The translations under genes and the position numbers were made by a program. Shown in pieces: positions 1 through 7,930 of a DNA stretch of 57,881 nt. Each line of letters begins with the position of its first letter. The first letter of the stretch is position 1. The stretch lies in assembly GCA_903872345.1 (NCBI GenBank), contig CAIQKM010000051.1, positions 1 through 57,881 of the forward strand, in the 5' to 3' direction. The notes under the pieces were generated by a model that was not told where the DNA came from, did not search any database, and saw only the letters and a list, made by a program, of their open reading frames with translations. Source of the DNA: an uncultured Verrucomicrobia subdivision 3 bacterium. Lineage in GTDB: Bacteria > Verrucomicrobiota > Verrucomicrobiia > Limisphaerales > UBA11358.

Positions 1-141
1 ATCGCGGCTGAAATGTATAACACGGCGAAGGAAACTATGGGTGGCGCTATATGCTTTCTCGTTGGCATAGGCTGGCTCGTCCTGCAACTCCTCGACCAGT
101 TGAAGGCTAATGCGCGGATTGGTGATCTTCGTAGGTGGCAT
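1..141 (-). CDS. Partial hypothetical protein, runs off the left edge
   Basis: An ATG at 141 (minus strand) opens 47 codons without a stop to the window edge, starting MPPTKITNPRISLQLVEEL. The composition is charged and looks like a real protein rather than a chance frame. It lies just downstream of the rho-independent terminator at 171-204, so it is either a separate transcription unit or fed by read-through. No family is recognised. It probably belongs to the integrative element. Confidence 0.5.
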   Translation of the reverse strand, partial: MPPTKITNPRISLQLVEELQDEPAYANEKAYSATHSFLRRVIHFSRD

Positions 142-170
142 GGGGTGTTCTGGGGGTTGAATTGATAAAC

Positions 171-204
171 GAAAAAAGGCACCGAGCAATTAAGCCCGGT
201 GCCT
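171..204 (-). terminator. Rho-independent terminator (minus strand)
   Basis: Positions 177-184 (AGGCACCG) pair perfectly with 197-204 over a 12-nt loop. On the minus strand the stem is followed by a run of T (complement of 172-177). It sits about 35 bp past the stop codon of the gene ending at 239 and should end the leftward transcript of the element. Confidence 0.8.
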
Positions 205-238
205 GTGGTTTGGTTATTGTCTTGCTACCATTGCGACC

Positions 239-976
239 TCATTTCGTACCATGACGACGCAGATCACTGGGATTCATGCGCGTGGAGAGTCGATCCAAGT
301 GCCCGAATCTCTCCTCGACAAGTTTCAGCATGGCCTCGTGATGCTTGGGATCGAATGGCTGGCTCATGTCCACAGTTTCAGGGTGGATGTATTTTGCGCA
401 TTCCATCAACGTCGCGCTAAACACGTTGTTGTCATATCCAAAGACCACCAGGTTCTTTGCTGGGTCGATGAGCCGATACTTGCCGTAACCGGGATCCTGA
501 GGGTTGCGAGTGCCAGACTTTTCTAATTTCAAGCCCCGAGTCTTGGCTCGGCGGCGGATTGTTGATTCGTTCATGTTCTTATTGTTGTTTATGATGTTAA
601 TTTTATCCGACCACAAAGGAGGCAGCCGGAACAATTTGATTGCCCCAACTTGAGGCTTGGTTTCTGCGTTTAACCTTTCGCGCAGAACCGGGGCATCATT
701 TCTCAACTTCTTTAGGGCTTTTGCGATGTGTTTTTCCGTGTAGAGCTCCGCTAGGTGCCGAAGCAACGCCGCCCGGACAATCTCCACGCTGCCCTTGGGC
801 TTGTTGAGCTCTGCCATCGCGGTGGTCAGGCCATCGGTTTGTCCTATGCGTGCCCAACCCGGAAGTCCGGCATGCCTTATAATGCTACGTTCGACCTCAC
901 ATAATTCACCCGTCATCTTGTCTTGACCTGTCGCTATTAATTGATCGACCAGTTTCGGTAATATTATTTTATACAT
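239..976 (-). CDS. Hypothetical element-encoded protein
   Basis: This is a 245-residue protein of unknown function. I chose the ATG at 976 (MYKIILPKLVDQL) over an in-frame ATG at 1027 because the extra 17 residues are Asn/Gln-rich, like an AT-rich leader read through. The protein has two parts: an alpha-helical first half, and from about residue 135 a basic segment beginning MNESTIRRRAKTRGLKLEK that resembles small stand-alone 'TIRRRAKRxGxxLxK...YxLxD' proteins common on mobile elements. An AT-rich stretch just before that second Met resembles the other leaders here, so it may mark an internal start or an old gene fusion. It is the last gene before the terminator at 171-204. Confidence 0.65.
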   Translation of the reverse strand: MYKIILPKLVDQLIATGQDKMTGELCEVERSIIRHAGLPGWARIGQTDGLTTAMAELNKPKGSVEIVRAALLRHLAELYTEKHIAKALKKLRNDAPVLRERLNAETKPQVGAIKLFRLPPLWSDKINIINNNKNMNESTIRRRAKTRGLKLEKSGTRNPQDPGYGKYRLIDPAKNLVVFGYDNNVFSATLMECAKYIHPETVDMSQPFDPKHHEAMLKLVEERFGHLDRLSTRMNPSDLRRHGTK

Positions 977-1140
977 TGTAGTAATTTGTTGATTGTTAAT
1001 TGCTTGGTTGTTCAATGGAGTTATCAATGCCGTGTTTTTGATTCACTGGCTCTTTTCTGCCGAGGCCACTTGCAGATGCGGTTCAACCCATCGTAGGGCT
1101 GGCAGGTCGGTTACCATCGCTGTCTAGTTGGCGGAGCGAT

Positions 1141-2463
1141 TCAGGCTGCCGGTGCGGGCGCAGGCGGAGTATCATCGCTCCCAAGAGTTTCATCTGTCCC
1201 ACCAGTTTGTTGCGTCCCATCTGTCTCATCTGTCCCACCTGCTTCCTGTGTCTCAAGCGTCTCATTCGTCTCATTCGTCTCATTCGTCTCATTCAACCAG
1301 AGAATGCGATTTTCGGGTTCGAACACTGGAGGCGGTTCGCCCGCAGCATTTAAACGCGGCGGACGTGTTGCGGCCCATCTGCGCGACAGAACGTCGTGAT
1401 AGATGCGTCCGTTGCGTTGCAGCGTTCGAAGTACGCGGTAGAACGTCGATCTGGGAATGTTGTGGGCCTCCGCCAGATTTAGAAATTCGTTGCTGGTCAT
1501 GCTTTCGGCTCCCAATAGCTGGAGCAATCCGCGATCGTTGGCATCCATCGACTCATCCGTCCCGGGCGGGTCGATGTCGTCGCGCACCTCGATCTCGGAA
1601 CCGTCCCGACGAATGACAAACGATGGGAATGTCTCATAGTTGCGCAACTTGGTTTCGACGACAAAGTACCCCGGACGCAAAGGCAGATCTGTCACCGAAA
1701 TAATCGTATCCAAATCCCGCGCCCAAGTGCCGCTACCACTCATGCGGTCAATGATCTGCATGTCACGAACTTTACCTTTGTTGAAATGGTGGGCAAATAC
1801 CACGACGGCCCCGGTCTGATTGGCGATGTAATCCAGCTGGGTGCAGATATTGGCTACCGCTGTGCCAGCTCCGTCAGATTTGCTGGCCGTGGCTTTGTAG
1901 ATTGGATCCAGAATGATCAGCGCATATCGTTCCACTCGGCTGTTGATGATGATTTCCTGGACCAGTTCCGGGAAGGGTGTGCTGGTGCCGCGCAAATGCA
2001 ACGTGTGCAGGTTTTCCACAGCCGTCAGATTGCGACTGCGCAGCATGGTTTGCAGCCGTGTTCGAAAAAATGGTTTGTCGATCTCGAAGTTTATATACAG
2101 AACCTTACCGGCGTTGCATGGCCATCGCAGGAACGGAGTTCCGGTGGCCACGCTGATGGCCAGATCCATCAAAAGCCACGTTTTTCCGCACTTGCTGGCA
2201 CCTACCAGCATACCTTTGGTTCCCATGTGCAGCAAACCGGGAATCAGTTCTTCCGGTGTGCGTATGGATTCATCGTGCAACAATCTACTGGCTGATACGC
2301 AGGTCGGTCTGCTGGATATAATAGTCGGTGTCAATAGCACCGGAACCTGTGTGGCCCGAATGCCAGTAGTGGGGAGGGTGACTGGAGCTGAGGGCATGCG
2401 CCCATTGGGGTTTTGGTGCGGACGCACGCAACTGGCGGTGTCAGCGTTAATTTGTGAATTCAT
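1141..2463 (-). CDS. RepA-like AAA family (hexameric replicative helicase type) ATPase
   Basis: This 440-residue P-loop ATPase is of the RepA/AAA_25 type, which unwinds DNA at plasmid or element origins or acts like a DnaB/KaiC-fold helicase. The Walker A motif GASKCGKT lies near residue 90 and the Walker B motif LIILDPIYK near residue 185. A HHFNKGK segment with a following Arg-rich turn matches the RepA core. From about residue 325 there is a predicted winged-helix part (SRTFYRVLRTLQRNGRIY-like). The last 60 residues are a low-complexity tail of NET/TDE repeats ending in PAPAPAA. It starts with ATG at 2463 after an AT-rich leader without a Shine-Dalgarno sequence. The gene upstream is the radical SAM gene, from which it is separated by a long hairpin. 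Confidence 0.8.
   Translation of the reverse strand: MNSQINADTASCVRPHQNPNGRMPSAPVTLPTTGIRATQVPVLLTPTIISSRPTCVSASRLLHDESIRTPEELIPGLLHMGTKGMLVGASKCGKTWLLMDLAISVATGTPFLRWPCNAGKVLYINFEIDKPFFRTRLQTMLRSRNLTAVENLHTLHLRGTSTPFPELVQEIIINSRVERYALIILDPIYKATASKSDGAGTAVANICTQLDYIANQTGAVVVFAHHFNKGKVRDMQIIDRMSGSGTWARDLDTIISVTDLPLRPGYFVVETKLRNYETFPSFVIRRDGSEIEVRDDIDPPGTDESMDANDRGLLQLLGAESMTSNEFLNLAEAHNIPRSTFYRVLRTLQRNGRIYHDVLSRRWAATRPPRLNAAGEPPPVFEPENRILWLNETNETNETNETLETQEAGGTDETDGTQQTGGTDETLGSDDTPPAPAPAA
1187..1294. repeat. 9-bp tandem repeat coding for the NET/TDE tail
   Basis: Four near-perfect copies of CATTCGTCT (positions 1263-1294) follow several decayed copies back to about 1187. They keep frame in the helicase gene and encode Asn-Glu-Thr units. 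The exact copies suggest recent slippage expansion, so copy number probably varies between strains. Confidence 0.75.
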
Positions 2464-2494
2464 TTTAGAAGGGATTGAATTAAAAATTGTTTCT

Positions 2495-2539
2495 GGAACC
2501 GGGCTGCAGACATCCGGTCGGATATCTGCAACCGGTTCC
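2495..2539 (-). promoter_or_regulatory. Long hairpin between the radical SAM and helicase genes
   Basis: A 45-nt imperfect palindrome has outer arms GGAACCGG/CCGGTTCC (8 bp), middle arms TGCAGA/TCTGCA (6 bp) and inner arms ATCC/GGAT around a 4-nt loop. It lies past the stop of the radical SAM gene (2550) and ahead of the helicase start (2463). A short T-run follows seven bases downstream on the minus strand. It could be a terminator or attenuator in front of the replication gene, or an origin-type structure. The sequence does not decide between these. Confidence 0.55.
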
Positions 2540-2549
2540 TTTCAATGGC

Positions 2550-3743
2550 TTAACTTTCGGCCACCACGGCGAGGGCCTTGTTATCGGCTTTGCCTGCCAC
2601 CTTACTCTTGCGAGGTTTCTTGGCTAGCACTATGGCTCCCTGCTCTTTGCGAGCAGTCCACCATGCTTGACTCTTGGCGTTCACATATTGGAGGAAACGC
2701 AGTTTGTCTCCGGGAATGACCTGCGCCAGAGCCTCGAAGGTTTGGCGTGCGCTTTGTTCCCACGCAGATTTGTCGTTCGCGATCTTTTTCAACAGATCGG
2801 CTTCATCTACTCGTCCGGCATCGCGCAATGCTTGCACCGTAGCCGTCAGGGAATCACCGCGCACGTTCATGATCTCCGCCCAGACATGCTCGCACTTACC
2901 AATGTCAATTTGCTTCACCACCGACTGAGCAAACGCATCGTAATCAGTCTGCGGCAAAATTGGACACACCATGGCGTAGGTCCGGTAGCCGTTTTCCTGA
3001 AGCCATTTCAACGCCGCCAATCGTTTCGAGACTAAACCGGTGCCGATTTCAAATGCCTTCGCCAAGTCGGAATCCATCGTGCCCGTGGACAGACCGTAGA
3101 TCACCCGGTTCTTATATTGCACCGGAATGCGCTTGGCCACTTCGACTAACAGCGGACTTTTTGAAAGCAGGCGGATCTGCCAGTGGGTGAGTTCCAAGAT
3201 TGCGGTGCAGATTTCCACCGTGGTGTTCACCTGACTCATCGTCGCCGCCACATCGACCAGCGGCGACGCGAAAATGACGCGATTATCATTCACATCATCG
3301 AATCGCGGTTTGCCGTTTCGTGTCAGATATTTACGCGCCTTGGCTGGGGCGTCCCCGATTTCAACGCACATTTCTTCGAACTTTAAGTTTCGCTCTTTAC
3401 TGATGGCTTGTAAGCGCTTGATTTTCTTAAAGATCATCGCTTCGACGTAACAGAACTTGCAAGAAAAAGCACAGGCATGGCCCGCAGTGAAGGTCAGGCC
3501 ATCACAAAGTAATTTTTTCATGAAGCCGCTCTTGCTATTGATAACTGCGCCGCTCTCCACGATGAAGCGTGGCTTGCTATTGATATTTCCACTTTCCTTG
3601 ACCCCAGCCACACCAAGCTCTTGCATTGGAGTAACGACCGTCTCGCCAATTGGCGACGGTTTGGTCACTTCTGTGGTTTTGGTGGCGGCAACAGCGGCCA
3701 CGGTTTCAGTTTTCGAGGTGTTAATGGATTTAGATTTAGACAT
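2550..3743 (-). CDS. Radical SAM protein of the element
   Basis: This 397-residue protein has a radical SAM cluster motif C-AFS-C-KF-C (CxxxCxxC) near residue 100, preceded by LCDGLTFTAGHA, a context like spore photoproduct lyase-type and related radical SAM proteins. It should bind a 4Fe-4S cluster and S-adenosylmethionine. The substrate is unknown. The first 75 residues are low complexity and the C-terminus is Lys/Ala-rich, so both ends may be flexible. I chose the ATG at 3743 (MSKSKSIN), because the longer open frame would overlap the upstream HTH gene and its extra residues look unlike protein. The AT-rich leader has no Shine-Dalgarno sequence. It is unusual to find such an enzyme between a HTH gene and a replication helicase. 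Confidence 0.75.
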   Translation of the reverse strand: MSKSKSINTSKTETVAAVAATKTTEVTKPSPIGETVVTPMQELGVAGVKESGNINSKPRFIVESGAVINSKSGFMKKLLCDGLTFTAGHACAFSCKFCYVEAMIFKKIKRLQAISKERNLKFEEMCVEIGDAPAKARKYLTRNGKPRFDDVNDNRVIFASPLVDVAATMSQVNTTVEICTAILELTHWQIRLLSKSPLLVEVAKRIPVQYKNRVIYGLSTGTMDSDLAKAFEIGTGLVSKRLAALKWLQENGYRTYAMVCPILPQTDYDAFAQSVVKQIDIGKCEHVWAEIMNVRGDSLTATVQALRDAGRVDEADLLKKIANDKSAWEQSARQTFEALAQVIPGDKLRFLQYVNAKSQAWWTARKEQGAIVLAKKPRKSKVAGKADNKALAVVAES

Positions 3744-3769
3744 AAATGTATAAGAATTAACGATTAATA

Positions 3770-4138
3770 TTAGTTGGTGACCGCCAACAGCAACGTGCTG
3801 TCGGTATTGGCCTTGTCGGACTCGTATCCATGGGACGCTTCGGCCGGGCTTGCGCCCTGGCATTCCAGCATCTCCTTCAGCATTGCGCTGATTCCGGGCA
3901 GGTAGAACAGGCGGCATCCCTGCTTCATACCCTTGCGGCGAAGCGACACGGATTTAACCATGCCGGCTGCCACCAGGTTGTACAGAGTGCCACGTTTGAT
4001 GCCGAACAGCCGCTGCACGTCTTGCCAGCGACCAAACTCGGGCATCACCCCGTTCACACTTCCCGCTTCCACCGGTGCCGTTGTAAGGCCCATAGCCTGT
4101 CCCAGCACCGCTTTCGTTTTGTCGTGATTGATGATCAC
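3770..4138 (-). CDS. Small helix-turn-helix (excisionase/MerR-like) DNA-binding protein
   Basis: This is a protein of about 122 residues. The central part (residues 35-75, WQDVQRLFGIKRGTLYNLVA) reads as a winged HTH of the excisionase/'helix-turn-helix domain 17' type, with a basic stretch SLRRKGMKQG after it as a possible wing. Such proteins act as recombination directionality factors or element regulators. The start is either GTG at 4138 (used here) or ATG at 4093. It is followed after 26 bp by the radical SAM gene, so the two are probably co-transcribed. Confidence 0.65.
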   Translation of the reverse strand: MIINHDKTKAVLGQAMGLTTAPVEAGSVNGVMPEFGRWQDVQRLFGIKRGTLYNLVAAGMVKSVSLRRKGMKQGCRLFYLPGISAMLKEMLECQGASPAEASHGYESDKANTDSTLLLAVTN

Positions 4139-4208
4139 GACGACAATCTATCAGCCGGGCAGAAACTTAAATCTATGCTTGTCGAGGTGTGCTGAGTATA
4201 GAAAACAA

Positions 4209-4249
4209 AACCGTTGCAAACATTGACCATAGGCCACATTGCAACGGTT
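4209..4249 (-). terminator. Rho-independent terminator (minus strand)
   Basis: Perfect 11-bp arms AACCGTTGCAA (4209-4219) and TTGCAACGGTT (4239-4249) enclose a 19-nt loop. On the minus strand they are followed by TTTTGTTTTC. It sits 18 bp beyond the stop of the unknown gene at 4268 and separates the integrase unit from the replication unit. Confidence 0.75.
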
Positions 4250-4267
4250 GAAAATCAGGCAAAAAAT

Positions 4268-5302
4268 CTATTTTTGAGTGATGCTGTTCAGCGTTTTTTC
4301 CAACTGCGCGAAAATCCCCGACCGGATGTTTGACTCGTAGGATGCCGTCCCTTTGGGATTCAGTGCGCTGTTGCCTTCGGCTAGGTACATGCCGGCATTG
4401 CGCAGCGAAGATTGTTCCGGATGACCGTCGTAAACATCCATCAGCAATCCGCGAATCACCTGAATCCATTGTTTGACCACCGCTTTGCCATCCTGCAGTT
4501 CGGGTAGGCTGGCGCAGGCCTTAATAAAATTGTCCAACGAGCCAGCTTTAGCAAACGGATTTTCCTGCTCAAATAATTTTTGCAACATTTGCTCGATGTC
4601 CGGCTCCATGACAATGGTTCTAATCCGCTGAACGATCTCTTCACTGCTGGCCACGCTTGCGCCATCCACCACAAGTGCGCGAGCTATCGTTAATTCGTTT
4701 GGTGTCATCCCGGCGAATTTTTTGCTGAACGAAGAAAGGTGTTGGTATTCGTTCCGGATGCGGTTCATCACCATGCATAGTATCATTAACCACTTCCGGT
4801 TCACTGTGTCGCGCTCCAGCATATTATCCGGTGCCAACACCCCGTCATATTCAGTGCCCAGCTCGATGGCTTTTAGGTATTCATCTGCAGCTTCACGCGT
4901 CGGTTTCCCAGTCCCGTACAAAACCGGCCACAATGTAAACCCGCGAGCAACCGAGGCCACCAACTCCAGATCATTCATCGCTAATGATGACAACTGGCTG
5001 ACGCTTTCGTTGGCGATGGTGTGCAGGCACTCTAAAGCCAACTTGTCATTATTCTGCAGCGCCTCCACTTTTAGCGTTTCCAGTTCACACCTAATATTTC
5101 GCAGCATCAATAAAAGCATCAATTCGCGCTCCTCAGGTTTCATCGGGCGAGCAGTGCCAGTAACCAATCCCGAGTCCTCCGGCTTAACTTGCATAATTTC
5201 CTCGTAGAGCATATCCCTGCTGCTATAGGGACGAAAGGTGCTTTGTTCGCCTGAAAGTTGCTGCTCTTCAGGCGTTTGTTCCGGAGTCGGGTTTGGTTTC
5301 AT
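4268..5302 (-). CDS. Hypothetical protein co-transcribed with the integrase
   Basis: This is a 344-residue, mostly alpha-helical soluble protein that I do not recognise. It has a Pro/Glu/Gln-rich N-terminus, an acidic region with EERELMLLLMLRNIRCELE (residues about 57-75), and no membrane segment or clear catalytic motif. Its start overlaps the end of the integrase gene by 35 bp, so it is translationally tied to integrase expression. It may be an element-specific accessory to integration or maintenance. That is inference from position only. Confidence 0.65.
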   Translation of the reverse strand: MKPNPTPEQTPEEQQLSGEQSTFRPYSSRDMLYEEIMQVKPEDSGLVTGTARPMKPEERELMLLLMLRNIRCELETLKVEALQNNDKLALECLHTIANESVSQLSSLAMNDLELVASVARGFTLWPVLYGTGKPTREAADEYLKAIELGTEYDGVLAPDNMLERDTVNRKWLMILCMVMNRIRNEYQHLSSFSKKFAGMTPNELTIARALVVDGASVASSEEIVQRIRTIVMEPDIEQMLQKLFEQENPFAKAGSLDNFIKACASLPELQDGKAVVKQWIQVIRGLLMDVYDGHPEQSSLRNAGMYLAEGNSALNPKGTASYESNIRSGIFAQLEKTLNSITQK

Positions 5303-6509
5303 TTTTTGGCATTCCAGCTTTCTGATTGATTTTTTTGACCGGCGCAGCTTCAGTGTTCAAGAAACTCGGCACTTTTTCAATCTGTTTGCGCAAAGCTTCC
5401 AATTCATGATGGGTATAGCGTTCGTGCACGTTGCTTTTGTGCCCGGACAGTTTCATCCGCACCTCCTTGGCCACACCTTGATTAGCCTGCTCGCTTATCG
5501 CTGTATGCCGGAAGCTATGGTAACCCAACTCGAAAAACCGCCGTCCTTTGCCTTCCTTGCGCTCCAGACCTTCGCCTTCGGTTACAATGCCAGCTTTGTG
5601 CATCAGAGAGCGAAATGCCGCACTCAGCCCAAGCCGACCGTTGAGCTTGCGCTTGGACAGGTTGGGAAACAATGGGGCCTTTGCATTTTCGGATTTGATG
5701 GGCAGCTTGGTTATGTATTCGGCCATATCCGGATGTAATGGATACTCCTCTGGCCGCCCATTGCCACTACGCCGGGTTTTCTGCGGATGCAAGATGATTG
5801 ACTGGCGCTCGGTGTTAATGTTCTCCCAAGTCAAACGCATAGCATCACCCAGACGCAGTCCATGGCATACTCCCAGCAAAATCATGCCCCGCCATTCGTT
5901 GTCAGCCGCTTCGAGCAGGCTGGCAATCTGTTCGCGGGTGAAAGTAGTGCGTGATTGCCGTTCCGCTGCCAGCAGGTCCACCGCATCGGCGGGATTGGAG
6001 ATGATCATGCCCTGACGTCGGGCCAGATTAAATGGGATGCGGAGGGTTTTGACCACCATGTTGGCCGTGCCATTGGATTTGCCGTCTTTCACCTGGAGAT
6101 CGCGAAAACTGGCGATGTCTTGCGGACGGATATTGCCGATATTGGTGTCTGCTCTCGTCCCCAATGATTTAATGAATTCATCGACGACGTAGCGGTAGCG
6201 GGCGGTGGTGCCTTTGGCCTTGGTCGCTTCCTTGCTCGTAATCCAGTCCGATAAAAATTGTTTGGTGGTGGTAAACTCGATGGGCCCAATGCCGGCACGC
6301 TGGGCGATATCGCTCACCACCTTCCGAGCCTGGGCTTCGGTGAAATTGCCTTGGCGCGCCTGATCAGCGGCACCTTCCCATTGCAGGCACACCTCCATGG
6401 CTTGATCCCGGTTGTTCTTGCCTGTACTGCGCTGGGTTCGAGAGCCATCTGGACGCGTGTAGCAGCAAACCCATATCCGGCTGCCTGGACGCTTACGTAA
6501 ACTTGCCAT
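5268..6509 (-). CDS. Tyrosine recombinase/integrase
   Basis: This is a 413-residue phage-type integrase that would integrate and, with a partner, excise the element at the nearby tRNA-derived site. It has an N-terminal arm-binding part, a core-binding SAM-like domain (about residues 80-165) and a catalytic domain. The catalytic residues are present: Arg in CHGLRLGDA, Lys in HPQKTRR, His-x-x-Arg in YHSFRHT, His in LSGHKS and the Tyr nucleophile in HERYTH. I chose the ATG at 6509 (MASLRKRPGSRIW) because the upstream 15 residues are hydrophobic and unlike the family. The C-terminal extension after the Tyr runs about 45 residues and overlaps the next gene. Confidence 0.92.
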   Translation of the reverse strand: MASLRKRPGSRIWVCCYTRPDGSRTQRSTGKNNRDQAMEVCLQWEGAADQARQGNFTEAQARKVVSDIAQRAGIGPIEFTTTKQFLSDWITSKEATKAKGTTARYRYVVDEFIKSLGTRADTNIGNIRPQDIASFRDLQVKDGKSNGTANMVVKTLRIPFNLARRQGMIISNPADAVDLLAAERQSRTTFTREQIASLLEAADNEWRGMILLGVCHGLRLGDAMRLTWENINTERQSIILHPQKTRRSGNGRPEEYPLHPDMAEYITKLPIKSENAKAPLFPNLSKRKLNGRLGLSAAFRSLMHKAGIVTEGEGLERKEGKGRRFFELGYHSFRHTAISEQANQGVAKEVRMKLSGHKSNVHERYTHHELEALRKQIEKVPSFLNTEAAPVKKINQKAGMPKNETKPDSGTNA

Positions 6510-6594
6510 ACCTAACAACAATACTAACAACGGCAGCGTTGTCAACCGCGTCAACGCGTCTTTAATATCAACGTTTTAAGCATGTTGCGCAGGT

Positions 6595-6634
6595 AGGTTT
6601 CGAATCGCAGGTTCGAAACCTGCAGCGCGCACCA
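6595..6634 (+). other. Attachment site: tRNA 3'-end remnant with recombinase core
   Basis: Positions 6607-6634 read as a tRNA T-arm (GCAGG-TTCGAAA-CCTGC), the acceptor 3' strand AGCGCGC, a discriminator A and CCA. No matching 5' acceptor strand or anticodon arm lies upstream, so this is a 3' fragment and not a gene. The same place contains AGGTTTCGAA (6595-6604) and its perfect inverse TTCGAAACCT (6612-6621) separated by 7 bp, the layout of core arms flanking a 7-bp crossover region for phage-type integrases. This is the element's right attachment site. Confidence 0.8.
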
Positions 6635-7148
6635 TTCCTTCTGTTTGAGAAAATTCGACGAGTGACGACCACGGTTTAACTCCATCTTTGCCGGTTTTAC
6701 ATCGTTTTTTGCCGGAGACAGAAATGGCGCCTCGTTGAGGAGTCAAACGCCCCGCCCCGCCGGAAATAATGAGGCTATTTGCGAAGGTGAAATCGTGTGT
6801 TTTGGCACTTCGTTTTACAAAGATAGCTGAGCAGTGTCTGCGTAGGTGCGGTCAGCTAAACGAACGTCTTTATAACCAGATCAATTTCCCAGTCGCACGT
6901 TGCGCCCGCCCAAACTAATGCGCCAGCTTATTAACTGTCACCGCTGCCAAAACCAGTTTTTAAGGTAATAAACCATATTTTTGGCGGAAATTGGCACAGC
7001 AACAGCGCATTACTAATGAAATCCTGCAACATGTCCCAACCGAATTGCCCCAACCATTGCAACCCGCCTCGCAAGAAGCGGGTTCTCCCTGCAACCCGTT
7101 CCGGGAAAATGAATTCGATGGCGGTCGCAAGCCGGCTTGATCACCTCC
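6635..7148. other. Intergenic region beside the attachment site
   Basis: This roughly 510-bp stretch has no convincing gene. Open frames are short and lack family resemblance. A small inverted repeat AACCCGC/GCGGGTT lies at 7061-7084. It may hold the promoter of the 7149 gene, but no clear -35/-10 pair stands out. Confidence 0.5.
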
Positions 7149-7904
7149 ATGAAACCGCCGTCCAAAACTAATCTGCCCGCCGCTTTTGTATGGGGAGGGC
7201 TGGCGCTGTTGGTGTTGGCACTGGCTTGGGGCGGGTTTCTGGTTTGGCATGGCCCGGAGGCGCCAGATCAACCGCCGTTGACCACTTTCCCACCCCACCC
7301 GGCCGCGACCAATCTGGCGAGTGCCCCATCCGTCACGCCCATGGCGCGCCCCATCCCGTCGGATTTTCAGGAGCACCCGTTTCCCGTCGGCTATGAAAGC
7401 ACCAATAGTCAGTGGACCACGGCGGATGGCAAGGACACCAACATCATCCAGCAGCTCGCCCATAATCCGCTCGAGTACGCCCGAATGGTGGAGGAAAATC
7501 CCCGCATTTTTCGGCGGCAACTCGTGTATTTGAAAAAAACGGCGGCGGCGGTGTTGGAGGACGCCAAACTGACCGGCACGCCGGTGAAGCAATTGACCCT
7601 GCCGGGCCTGGATGGCCGGGAACTGCAATTTGAAATCACCCAAGATGATTCCCAAGGCTCCAGCCGTCAGGGCATGATGAGCGGGCACCTCGCCGGCAAT
7701 CCGAACTCGCGGGTGACCTTCGCCTTTCAGGACGGGCGCGAGGCTTACACGGTCCTTTCGCCCGATGATTATATCTACCTGGTGGGCGAACCGCGCGAGC
7801 CGGGACAGGTGATCGTCAAGGCGATTGATCCGAATACCTATGGCGTGGGGCCGGCTGAAGCCGGTGACGACTTTATCAAGACCGGGCAGCCGGTTGGCAA
7901 ATGA
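7149..7904 (+). CDS. Membrane-anchored propeptide-like protein (metalloprotease propeptide family resemblance)
   Basis: This 251-residue protein starts at ATG 7149 (MKPPSKTNLPAAF). One N-terminal hydrophobic helix (about residues 9-30) is followed by a Pro-rich linker. The C-terminal 90 residues (GLDGRELQFEIT ... SGHLAGNPNSRVTFAFQDG) resemble the propeptides of reprolysin-like zinc proteases, in which a 'GHxxGxPxSxVxLxxxxG' segment is typical. The next gene encodes a zinc protease domain that lacks such a propeptide. If its upstream ATG is used, the genes overlap by ATGA. I infer a propeptide or chaperone supplied in trans by a membrane-bound or signal-anchored protein. The resemblance is by eye only. 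Confidence 0.6.
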   Translation: MKPPSKTNLPAAFVWGGLALLVLALAWGGFLVWHGPEAPDQPPLTTFPPHPAATNLASAPSVTPMARPIPSDFQEHPFPVGYESTNSQWTTADGKDTNIIQQLAHNPLEYARMVEENPRIFRRQLVYLKKTAAAVLEDAKLTGTPVKQLTLPGLDGRELQFEITQDDSQGSSRQGMMSGHLAGNPNSRVTFAFQDGREAYTVLSPDDYIYLVGEPREPGQVIVKAIDPNTYGVGPAEAGDDFIKTGQPVGK

Positions 7905-7930
7905 ACCCTCCAAACCATTTACTTTTGTCT

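Larger units (their letters stand above)
1..6634. mobile_element. Right part of an integrative element (left end outside window)
   Basis: All genes from position 1 to the integrase read leftwards. The set is a tyrosine integrase, a HTH protein, a RepA-like helicase, a radical SAM enzyme and unknown proteins, which are typical element genes. The integrase start (6509) lies 86 bp from a tRNA 3'-end fragment with a tyrosine-recombinase-like core site (6595-6634), which marks the right boundary. No second copy of that sequence is seen in the window, so the left end and the intact tRNA gene should lie to the left. Intergenic leaders inside the element are more AT-rich than those of the chromosome to the right. 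Conjugation genes are absent from the visible part, so the mode of transfer is unknown. Confidence 0.75.

Noticed and set aside
1254..1294. CRISPR array
   Set aside because: The 9-bp repeats have no spacers and encode part of a protein.
6581..6634. A complete tRNA gene
   Set aside because: Only the T-arm, acceptor 3' strand and CCA are present. The D-arm, anticodon arm and 5' acceptor are missing.
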